Source: Bacillota bacterium (GTDB lineage: Bacteria > Bacillota > Limnochordia > JAAZLZ01). Taken from it: a DNA stretch of 6,647 nt. The stretch is taken from the NCBI GenBank assembly GCA_012799075.1, contig JAAZLZ010000256.1, forward strand, positions 1 to 6,647. Reading direction: 5' to 3'. Made by a program: the position numbers and the translations under genes. Positions 1 to 5,848 of this stretch are shown here, one piece after another. Within the stretch, counting starts at the first letter, position 1, and every line of letters begins with the position of its first letter. The notes beneath the pieces were generated by a model. It was not told the DNA's origin. It ran no database searches and saw only the letters and a list, made by a program, of their open reading frames with translations.

Positions 1-70
1 GCGGCCGTTAGGGTTTGGAGAGAAATCCCTAAGCCTCCCTTTTGGAAAGGAGTAATGACCGGCCGGTGCA
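1..70 (+). promoter_or_regulatory. Structured 5' leader, possible riboswitch-like element of unknown class
   Basis: This non-coding stretch can fold compactly. Bases 2-7 (CGGCCG) can pair with 60-65 as a closing stem. TTAGGG+TTT (8-16) pairs with AAA+CCCTAA (23-25, 27-32) around the loop GGAGAG, with T26 bulged. CTCC+TTT (35-38, 40-42) pairs with AAA+GGAG (46-52) around the loop TGG, with C39 bulged. The loop GGAG (17-20) is also complementary to CTCC (35-38), so an alternative pairing or pseudoknot is possible. A terminator follows directly, which is the layout of a transcription-attenuating leader. I could not match it to the TPP, cobalamin, Moco, THF or fluoride consensus from memory. It could instead be a plain 3' flank of an upstream gene. 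No promoter is visible, so the transcript would start upstream of the window. Confidence 0.4.
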
Positions 71-103
71 CCTGGTTCCCAAAGGGGGGACCGGGTATTT
101 TTC
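71..103 (+). terminator. Intrinsic transcription terminator upstream of the operon
   Basis: CCTGGTTCCC (71-80) pairs over ten positions, with two G-T pairs, with GGGGACCGGG (86-95) across a five-base loop (AAAGG). The T-rich run TATTTTTC (96-103) follows. This is a textbook rho-independent terminator on the plus strand, 52 bases before the first start codon. It either ends an unseen upstream gene or acts as an attenuator controlling the operon. Bases 79-85 can also pair with 38-45 (one bulged T), which would offer a weak antiterminator. Confidence 0.8.
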
Positions 104-141
104 TGTCAGACCCCACTTGGACCGGAGGGGCTACAACACGC

Positions 142-149
142 GGAGGTGA
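142..149 (+). promoter_or_regulatory. Ribosome-binding site of gene 1
   Basis: GGAGGTGA is a near-perfect Shine-Dalgarno sequence five bases before the ATG at 155. It fixes that start, and a signal peptide follows directly. Confidence 0.85.
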
Positions 150-154
150 CTTGA

Positions 155-1132
155 ATGAAACGACAACGCAAACTACTCCTCAGTCTATTCTTAGTGTTAG
201 TAATCGCAAGCACCGCTTGGGCCGGTTTTTTCAGCAAAAAGGTAACCGTTGAAGTAATTGACCTACAGGGCGGCAGTCGGCAAGTGGACCTGGGCTCCCT
301 GCCTTCCCTATCCCAAGGTGGCGGCTTCAAGAAGACCACCGGAACTATTGTGGGTCCTAGCACCTTCACAGGGCCCCGGCTCCTCGATGTACTTAGCGGG
401 GTTGACTTTGAACCTGAGCATGCCTTGGAGGTCACTGCCAGCGACGGCTATACCATGACCCTCAGCTACGAGCAGGTCCACGGCAATGTGATGACCTACG
501 ACCGGGACGGGCAAGCCATGAAGATTGGTGTGCCAGACGTCCTCATAGCCTTAAAAACATCTGATTCCAAACTGAACGAGGGCTTCCCCCGGATAGTCTT
601 CACGGGCCCGGATGCACCCCTCACCGACGGCCACTTCTGGGTGAAGGAAGTAGCCAAGATGCAGGTTGTTCCGGCCGTTGCCCAGTGGGAGATCAACCTG
701 GAAGGCCTGGAAAAGGCCGTCATGGACCGCTCCACCTTTGAAAGCACCGCCACCTGTCCCGTCACGCCCCACCCGAGCCGAAAGTGGGAATCCGAGGCCA
801 AGGACGGGAGCATTGAAGCCTACGAAGGAGTGGGTCTTTGGGTCCTAGTCTCCATGGTGGATGGGGGCGACTCCCCCGAAGGCCACTACCGGTTTAATCG
901 GGAGCTGGCCGAGGCGGGCTACAAAGTGCAGGTATTCGCGAAGGATGGGTACGTTGCCGAGTTTTCCTCCGAGGAGATCGCGTATAACAACGACATATTC
1001 CTCGCCTACCTGAAAAACGGCAAGCCCTTGGACGAAGATGACGGCCCCGTCAAGCTCGTTGGACCGGGACTGCCTTCAAAGAAGCACAGCGTGAAGCAAG
1101 TAGCCCTGATCCGGCTTATTGAGCTTCCTTAG
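155..1132 (+). CDS. Secreted protein with two sulfite-oxidase-fold (Oxidored_molyb-like) domains, probable ligand-binding accessory of the ECF transporter
   Basis: 325 aa. A signal peptide is visible (basic MKRQRK, hydrophobic core, AWA cleavage site near residue 23), so the mature protein is extracytoplasmic. Two tandem domains follow, about residues 29-172 and 178-325. Each has the order G-x-x-L-x-x-L/V, a strand ending in DGY (97-99 and 264-266), then a closing basic strand (WVKEVAKMQVV near 162-172; VKQVALIRL near 313-321). This order resembles the molybdopterin-binding domain of sulfite oxidase/YedY enzymes. The first domain has no cysteine where those enzymes bind Mo. The only cysteine in the protein, C201, lies in the second domain about 24 residues before the GxxL segment, roughly where a Mo ligand could sit. 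No N-terminal heme, Moco-arginine pocket or Tat motif (RRxFL) is seen, and Sec export is inconsistent with a folded Moco enzyme. I infer ligand binding rather than redox catalysis. It is the first gene of the operon, and it ends in a double stop (TAG TAA). Confidence 0.7.
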   Translation: MKRQRKLLLSLFLVLVIASTAWAGFFSKKVTVEVIDLQGGSRQVDLGSLPSLSQGGGFKKTTGTIVGPSTFTGPRLLDVLSGVDFEPEHALEVTASDGYTMTLSYEQVHGNVMTYDRDGQAMKIGVPDVLIALKTSDSKLNEGFPRIVFTGPDAPLTDGHFWVKEVAKMQVVPAVAQWEINLEGLEKAVMDRSTFESTATCPVTPHPSRKWESEAKDGSIEAYEGVGLWVLVSMVDGGDSPEGHYRFNRELAEAGYKVQVFAKDGYVAEFSSEEIAYNNDIFLAYLKNGKPLDEDDGPVKLVGPGLPSKKHSVKQVALIRLIELP

Positions 1133-1141
1133 TAATCGATC

Positions 1142-1152
1142 GAGGGAGGGTG
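1142..1152 (+). promoter_or_regulatory. Ribosome-binding site of gene 2
   Basis: GAGGGAGGGTG contains a strong Shine-Dalgarno core (GGAGGG, 1145-1150) six bases before the ATG at 1157. It lies in the 24-base gap after gene 1. Confidence 0.8.
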
Positions 1153-1156
1153 CCGC

Positions 1157-2632
1157 ATGAACAAAAGAAAAGCGACCATTGTCATCACGATTATCCTGCT
1201 GTGTCTGAGCATCTCCGGGCCCTCCCAGGCAAACATCGAACTTCGGGGGGCTAAGGTCCACTATGCTACTGCCGATGAAGTGGTCCTGTGGGCCTACAGC
1301 CCGACGGTGACCTTCAAATGGACTGGGGGGGATGCCAGATTCATCTTGGGCAACGTGGCCCCATCCAGGTTGGCAGTCGAGCCGGGCCTGGACTTTGAGG
1401 TTCTCTCCCCCACCTCCATCGCCTGGCGCGCCCAAGGACCTCAGGAGCTCTCCATCCGCACCCTAACCCCCCAATTGACCTTTGCCCTGGTTGGCGACAG
1501 TCAGGGGCGGAACCAGGTTCTGGGCCTCTTGATCGAGGAAATCAACGCCAGCGGGGCTGACTTTCTGATCCACCTGGGCGATATGGTCCCATCGGGCCAG
1601 GAGGATGAGTACTGGGCCTTTCTCCAGACGATGGAAGGGCTAGAGTGTCCCTACTATCCCGTCCCGGGCAACCATGATGTCAAGTTCCAAGGCCGGCAGA
1701 TTTACCAGGAGCTCTACGGCCCCTTGGATCACTACTTCGATCAGGGAGGCTGGCGGTTCATCTTCCTTGACAGTTCCAGCCACGGCCTGGATCAGGCCCA
1801 ACTGGACTGGTTGGAGGGCCTGCTAAAGGACTACCCAAGCCTAATCTTCACCCATGTACCCCATGAGGATCCCAGGGGTGAGGACCACGGATTCTTAGAT
1901 GAAGCTGCCGCCCGGGCCTTTGCATCTTTGATTGCGGAGGGGAATGTGGCGGCTGTTTTTACGGGCCATGTCCACATGTTCCACCAGATGGCCCGGCAAG
2001 GAGTCACCTTCGTTACCAGCGGCGGCGGGGGCGCACCTTTGTACGCCGACCCCGATGAGGGAGGATATCATCACTTTGTCTTGGTCGAGCCTGACCAAGG
2101 TATGAAGATCACCCCTTATGAGATCACCCTTCCCCCTTACACCTGGGAAGTGGTCGTTGTCGGCAAGGAGGGGGAGATCGTCCTTTGCCCAGGGGAGCTG
2201 GCCAAGTGGACGGTGATAGAAGGCCAAAGCGCCTACGAGAACCGGTTTGGCAACATCACCGGTCAGGGCGTCTACCGGGGAGTGGCCGTTAGCGAACTAC
2301 TTGCCCAAGTTGGCGGCATGGAGCCTGAGGACGTCTTGCTGGTGCATGCGGATGATGGATATACCCAGGAATTTGCTTACGGCAACGTTTATCCCGAGGA
2401 GCCGGGCTGGGAGGAAATCCAAGGGGAAATGACCCTGGCCTTTGCCCATGAGGGCTTAGAGCCTCCCGATTGGCAAGCGGGATGCCGGATCGCCTTCCTG
2501 CCGCCCGATGGGATTTACCACAACGACGACTGTGCCAAGACCTCGGTCCCCGGTCAAGGCTGGCACCAGGATCCTTCCGCGGGGGCCAGATGGGTCAAAA
2601 ACGTGGTTCGGCTGGAGGTGGTTTCCAAATGA
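1157..2632 (+). CDS. Secreted calcineurin-like metallophosphoesterase fused to a C-terminal sulfite-oxidase-fold domain
   Basis: 491 aa. A signal peptide (MNKRK, hydrophobic stretch 8-20, SQA near 23-25) predicts export. Residues 26-105 form a beta-rich N-terminal region. Residues about 106-320 carry the metallophosphoesterase motifs in order: GDSQ (D114, Q116), GDMV (D142), GNHD (N172, H173, D174), THVPH (H233) and GHVH (H271, H273). This is a complete two-metal site in which the usual DxH is DxQ, a variant I believe occurs in other members of the family. Residues about 330-491 form a domain like those of gene 1, with RGVAVSELL (374-382), DGY (400-402) and a final WVKNVVRLEVV strand, but without a cysteine at the Mo-ligand position. 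The likely activity is hydrolysis of a phosphomonoester or diester outside the membrane; the substrate is unknown. The fusion and the 4-base overlap with the ECF S subunit suggest it processes or captures the transported compound. C344, C443 and C459 are other cysteines. Confidence 0.8.
   Translation: MNKRKATIVITIILLCLSISGPSQANIELRGAKVHYATADEVVLWAYSPTVTFKWTGGDARFILGNVAPSRLAVEPGLDFEVLSPTSIAWRAQGPQELSIRTLTPQLTFALVGDSQGRNQVLGLLIEEINASGADFLIHLGDMVPSGQEDEYWAFLQTMEGLECPYYPVPGNHDVKFQGRQIYQELYGPLDHYFDQGGWRFIFLDSSSHGLDQAQLDWLEGLLKDYPSLIFTHVPHEDPRGEDHGFLDEAAARAFASLIAEGNVAAVFTGHVHMFHQMARQGVTFVTSGGGGAPLYADPDEGGYHHFVLVEPDQGMKITPYEITLPPYTWEVVVVGKEGEIVLCPGELAKWTVIEGQSAYENRFGNITGQGVYRGVAVSELLAQVGGMEPEDVLLVHADDGYTQEFAYGNVYPEEPGWEEIQGEMTLAFAHEGLEPPDWQAGCRIAFLPPDGIYHNDDCAKTSVPGQGWHQDPSAGARWVKNVVRLEVVSK
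2614..2621 (+). promoter_or_regulatory. Ribosome-binding site deciding the start of the ECF S subunit
   Basis: GGAGGTGG, seven bases before the ATG at 2629, supports that start over the in-frame ATG at 2470. The longer version would overlap gene 2 by 163 bases and add 53 non-hydrophobic residues absent from S subunits. Confidence 0.8.
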
Positions 2633-3639
2633 AGTCCTATCGCTTCTCCAATCGGGACCTGTTGGTGATCGCGGTCCTAAGCGGCATCGGCGGCGTCATG
2701 AGCACCTACATAGGCTACCTGGGCAACTTGCTCAACAATCTCTTGGGGGTTCCCTTTGGGGCTGGTCAGTTTGTCGCCGGGCTCCACGTCTTCTGGCTTG
2801 TCCTGGCGGCAGGACTCGTCGGCAGACCCGGCACGGCAGCCCTGGCGGGACTGCTAAAAGGAACGGTCGAGCTTCTCACCGGCAGCACCCACGGTGTGGC
2901 CATCGTCCTTGTGTCCCTGATCCAGGGAGCCGTACTTGATGTGGTCCTTTACGTGGTGGGGGAGGGGAGCCTTGGCTACGCCCTAGGCGGGGGCCTAGCG
3001 GCAGCCTCCAATGTGGCCGTCTTCCAAATCCTTTACTTTTCCGGAGCCCCCTGGGGCTATCTCCTATTCATCAGCGTCCTTGCCCTGATCTCAGGCATTC
3101 TCTTCGCCGGGTCCTTCGGCAAGGGGGTGTTGGATCTTATCCGGGTAGTCCAGCCGACGAGGCTGGCCGCAGGACGAGCCCCGAACAAGCGGAGCCTGGC
3201 CCTTAGCGCTGTGCTCCTGGTTCTCTTCAGCGCCGGTGCCTTGTATTACTTCGCCTCGGTCTACCAGCCCCCATGGGCCGGACCGGAGTGCCGGGTGGAA
3301 GGCGCGGTGGAAAGCCCCATTAGCTTTCAACTATCCCGGTTCGCTTCCCAGGAGAAGACCATCAGCGCCGAGCTCAAAGGGCAGGTGACTTACGTTGCCC
3401 CCCAGGATTACACCGGAGTGCCCATTAAGGCCATTTTGGCCGAAGCCCGTCCGAAGGAAGGGGCGGAGACGGTCCGGGTGGTGGCCACCGACGGTTATGA
3501 GGTCCCCTTTCCCTTGGCAGATGTTTTGAATGACGATGACATGATCCTGATCCAGGAGGATGACACCCTTCGCCTGATAGCGGCCAATTACGCGGGGGGC
3601 TACTGGGTCCGGCAAGTCAGCAGGCTGGTGATTGAATAG
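2629..3639 (+). CDS. ECF transporter substrate-binding (S) subunit, YkoE-like, fused to an extracytoplasmic sulfite-oxidase-fold domain
   Basis: 336 aa. The start ATG overlaps the stop of gene 2 (ATGA). Residues 1-165 hold about six hydrophobic segments (10-36, 48-65, 68-85, 91-110, 115-137, 142-164). They resemble the YkoE family of thiamin/hydroxymethylpyrimidine-type S subunits in the pattern G-x-x-x-AGLHxxWLVLAAG, RPGTA, and LLKGTVELLxG followed by SLIQGAxxDVV. A basic linker (about 166-188, with several R/K) should be cytoplasmic. A seventh helix (189-210) would then place residues 222-336 outside. That tail is a domain of the same type as in genes 1 and 2: TGVPIKAIL (262-270), DGY (288-290), a D-rich loop (NDDDM, 301-305) and a closing WVRQVSRLVIE strand. 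It has no cysteine at the Mo-ligand position. Its role is ligand capture and membrane passage with EcfA and EcfT. The family assignment is from memory of the motifs; the substrate is uncertain (thiamin precursor or another cofactor-like ring compound). Confidence 0.78.
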   Translation: MKSYRFSNRDLLVIAVLSGIGGVMSTYIGYLGNLLNNLLGVPFGAGQFVAGLHVFWLVLAAGLVGRPGTAALAGLLKGTVELLTGSTHGVAIVLVSLIQGAVLDVVLYVVGEGSLGYALGGGLAAASNVAVFQILYFSGAPWGYLLFISVLALISGILFAGSFGKGVLDLIRVVQPTRLAAGRAPNKRSLALSAVLLVLFSAGALYYFASVYQPPWAGPECRVEGAVESPISFQLSRFASQEKTISAELKGQVTYVAPQDYTGVPIKAILAEARPKEGAETVRVVATDGYEVPFPLADVLNDDDMILIQEDDTLRLIAANYAGGYWVRQVSRLVIE

Positions 3640-3641
3640 CC

Positions 3642-5096
3642 TTGGACCCCATCATCGTCATCGATAATTTGACCTTCACCTATGAAGGGGCCAGTCGACC
3701 CGCCCTAAAAGGGGTGGATCTGGAGATCTGGCCGGGGGAGTTCATCTTGTTAACCGGCCCCAGCGGGTGTGGCAAGTCCACCTTGGCCCTTTGCCTAAAT
3801 GGGGTGATTCCCAATGGCTATCCCGGGTCCATGGAAGGAAAGGTCCTCATTGGGGGAAGACAGACCACTTCCTTTGGACCTGGGGAGCTGGCCGGAATCA
3901 TCGGCCTGGTCCAACAGGATCCCGACTCCCAGCTTTGCACCCTCAAGGTCGTCGATGAGGTGGCCTTTGGGCCGGAAAACCTCTGCCTGAGCCCTGGGGA
4001 AATCAACCGGCGGGTCCGCTGGGCCCTAGGTGCCGTTGGGGCCCTGCACCTTTGGGATCGGGAGGTTTACACCCTCTCCGGCGGGGAAAAGCAGCGGGTG
4101 GCCATTGCCTCCGTCCTGGCCATGACCCCCCAGGTGCTCATCCTAGACGAGCCGACGGCTAATCTGGACCCCCGGGGGGTCTGGGAGGTCATCGACGTCA
4201 TCGAAAGGCTCCGGCGGGAAGAGCAGACAACGATCATTGTCATCGAGCACCGCCTGGAGAGAATCCTCCCCCTAGCCGATCGGCTCTTGGTCATGGAGGA
4301 GGGCATCCTGCAGGAAGGCTCTCCCCAAAGGCCGCCAGTGGACTATCCTACCAAGCCGGCGGTGCCCATCACCAAAGAGCCCATCCTGAAGGTGGAAAAC
4401 CTCACAGCCGAATGGGAGGGACGGAGCCTCCTGGAGGATGTATCCTTTGCGATCCATGGCGGCGAGATCATAGCCATCATGGGGGATAACGGGAGCGGCA
4501 AGACCTCCCTGCTTTTGTCCCTCCTTGGACTCATCCAGCCTAAGCAGGGCAAGATCACCTTTGCCGAGCAGGACATTACTCACCGTAAGGCGCATGACCG
4601 GGCCCGCCTCATGGGTTTGGCCCTGCAAAACCCCAATCACCAGCTCTTCTCCCGCACAAACCTTGAAGAAGCGGCCCTTCCTTCCCGCAATCTGCGGATG
4701 GGGGGAGCCGATGAAGGGGAGATCCTAGATCTCCTCGGGGAGTTTGAGCTGTCGCCTGAAAGGCTGCCCTTCACCTTAAGCCTGGGTGAGAAGAAACGAT
4801 TGATCCTGGTTTCCCTCCTTGCCTACCGTCCCTCGGTGCTGCTTCTAGATGAGCCCTTGGTAGGTCAGGATGATGAGCGGATTAGACAGCTCCTAGCCAT
4901 CCTCTATGACCATGCCGCCTGTGGAGGGGTGGTCTTGATGGTCTGCCACGAAGTGGCTCTGGTCAATAGCTTCGATCGGGTTCTTTTCCTGGAAGAAGGA
5001 CGTTTAGTCATCGACGCCCCACCGGCTAGGGCCCATGAGCAGCTCTTGGCTAGGGGTCGACGGGAATACCTGGGGGAATCCAAATGCGTAGATTAA
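3642..5096 (+). CDS. ecfA: ECF transporter double ATPase (EcfA-EcfA' fusion, YkoD-like)
   Basis: 484 aa with two ABC nucleotide-binding domains in one chain, about the length of Bacillus YkoD. Half 1: Walker A GPSGCGKST (39-47), Q-loop around Q92, signature LSGGE (145-149), Walker B VLILDEP (165-171), D-loop ANLDP (173-177), switch H203. Half 2 (from about residue 247): Walker A GDNGSGKTS (281-289), Q-loop Q329, signature LSLGE (379-383, second glycine of the pair replaced by Leu), Walker B VLLLDEP (399-405), unusual D-loop LVGQD (406-410), switch H436. Both catalytic glutamates (E170, E404) are present, so both sites may hydrolyse ATP. It is cytoplasmic and powers the S subunit through EcfT. 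The start is a TTG two bases after the S-subunit stop, with only a weak upstream Shine-Dalgarno (GGCTGGTG), so translation is probably coupled. No ATG or GTG closer to the first beta strand fits better. Confidence 0.92.
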   Translation: MDPIIVIDNLTFTYEGASRPALKGVDLEIWPGEFILLTGPSGCGKSTLALCLNGVIPNGYPGSMEGKVLIGGRQTTSFGPGELAGIIGLVQQDPDSQLCTLKVVDEVAFGPENLCLSPGEINRRVRWALGAVGALHLWDREVYTLSGGEKQRVAIASVLAMTPQVLILDEPTANLDPRGVWEVIDVIERLRREEQTTIIVIEHRLERILPLADRLLVMEEGILQEGSPQRPPVDYPTKPAVPITKEPILKVENLTAEWEGRSLLEDVSFAIHGGEIIAIMGDNGSGKTSLLLSLLGLIQPKQGKITFAEQDITHRKAHDRARLMGLALQNPNHQLFSRTNLEEAALPSRNLRMGGADEGEILDLLGEFELSPERLPFTLSLGEKKRLILVSLLAYRPSVLLLDEPLVGQDDERIRQLLAILYDHAACGGVVLMVCHEVALVNSFDRVLFLEEGRLVIDAPPARAHEQLLARGRREYLGESKCVD

Positions 5097-5848
5097 GCTA
5101 TGTTCCCGGTAGCAGCCTGCTTCACCGTCTCCATCCCATCTGCAAGCTGCTATTGCTCCTCATCTACACGGGGGTGGTCTGGACCAATTCCCACCTGCCC
5201 TTTGCCGCGGGGCTCTTGGGGCTGCTCCTCATTAGCTTTTGGGCTGCAGGATTGGGCTTCATGGGCAGGTCCCGGCGGATCATTTCCTTCAGCGTCATGA
5301 TTCTCCTGGTTCAGACCCTCTTTGTTCGCCAGGGAGCTCCCCTTTGCCAGCTCAACGTGGGGAGGCTGACGGTGGCCTTTTGGTCGGGGGGGTTGGCCGC
5401 GGGCGCGGTTGCGGTCCTTCGTTTCTTGAATACCATCGGCTCTAGCTACCTGTTCATCGCCACGACGGACCCCAATCATCTGGCCGTGGCTTTGATGCAG
5501 GCTGGGCTTCCCTACCGGCAGGGCTTCATGCTCATTACCGCCCTGCGCTTCCTTCCCCTGTTCCAGTATGAGCTGACCCAGATCCAAAGGGCCCAGATGG
5601 CCAAGGGCATCGACCTGGAAGGACTTGGGCCCCGGAAATTGGCGGCCGCCGTTCGGCATCTGCTCATTCCCCTGGTGCTCTCCGCCCTCGGCAAAGTCGA
5701 CTCCTTGGCCATCTCCATGGAAGGGCGGGCCTTTGGACTCCATCCAAAGCGCACCTACCGGGTCCAATGCCGATTCTCCCCCAAGGATTGGCTTATACTT
5801 CTTCTGTTTCCCCTGCTTCTTCATTCATTAGGACTCATCCTCAGCTGA
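5084..5848 (+). CDS. ecfT: ECF transporter transmembrane coupling subunit EcfT
   Basis: 254 aa integral membrane protein, typical EcfT length. The N-terminal segment SLLHRLHPICKLLLLL (11-26) matches the usual EcfT opening, in which a D/H-P-x-x-K motif precedes the first helix. Further hydrophobic segments lie near 39-60, 65-81, 99-126 and 236-253. The cytoplasmic coupling helices are visible as QRAQMAKGID (168-177, motif AKG) and SMEGRAFG (211-218, motif GRA), which correspond to the short arginine/glycine motifs that dock into the two ATPase halves. The first motif has Lys in place of the usual Arg. The ATG overlaps the end of ecfA by 13 bases and is preceded by GGGGGAA (5072-5078). It is the last plus-strand gene; its 3' end overlaps the convergent kinase-like gene by 21 bases and no terminator is seen there. 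Confidence 0.92.
   Translation: MRRLSYVPGSSLLHRLHPICKLLLLLIYTGVVWTNSHLPFAAGLLGLLLISFWAAGLGFMGRSRRIISFSVMILLVQTLFVRQGAPLCQLNVGRLTVAFWSGGLAAGAVAVLRFLNTIGSSYLFIATTDPNHLAVALMQAGLPYRQGFMLITALRFLPLFQYELTQIQRAQMAKGIDLEGLGPRKLAAAVRHLLIPLVLSALGKVDSLAISMEGRAFGLHPKRTYRVQCRFSPKDWLILLLFPLLLHSLGLILS

Noticed and set aside
1..103. TPP, Moco or cobalamin riboswitch in the leader
   Set aside because: None of the conserved core strings of these classes that I know could be found; only the general leader-plus-terminator layout is supported.
1..252. Open frame 1 running from the left edge through position 252
   Set aside because: It crosses the terminator hairpin, overlaps the well-supported gene 1 in another frame, and shows no G/C preference at third positions.
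155..1132. Annotation as an active sulfite oxidase or YedY-type molybdoenzyme
   Set aside because: There is no Tat signal, the Mo-ligand cysteine is missing from the first domain and only doubtfully present in the second, and the context is a transporter operon with no redox partner.
2470..2628. In-frame upstream start that would lengthen the S subunit by 53 residues
   Set aside because: It lies inside gene 2, adds a non-hydrophobic arginine-rich stretch unlike S subunits, and the ATG at 2629 has a strong ribosome-binding site and a coupled ATGA junction.
3045..3058. AGCCCC-CT-GGGGCT inverted repeat
   Set aside because: The loop is only two bases and it lies within the S-subunit coding region, so it is most likely chance in GC-rich DNA.
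5150..5824. Long open frame of 224 codons on the minus strand opposite ecfT
   Set aside because: It is a shadow of the GC-rich ecfT gene; its translation is rich in G, P, Q and E without a recognisable pattern, while the plus strand has clear EcfT motifs.
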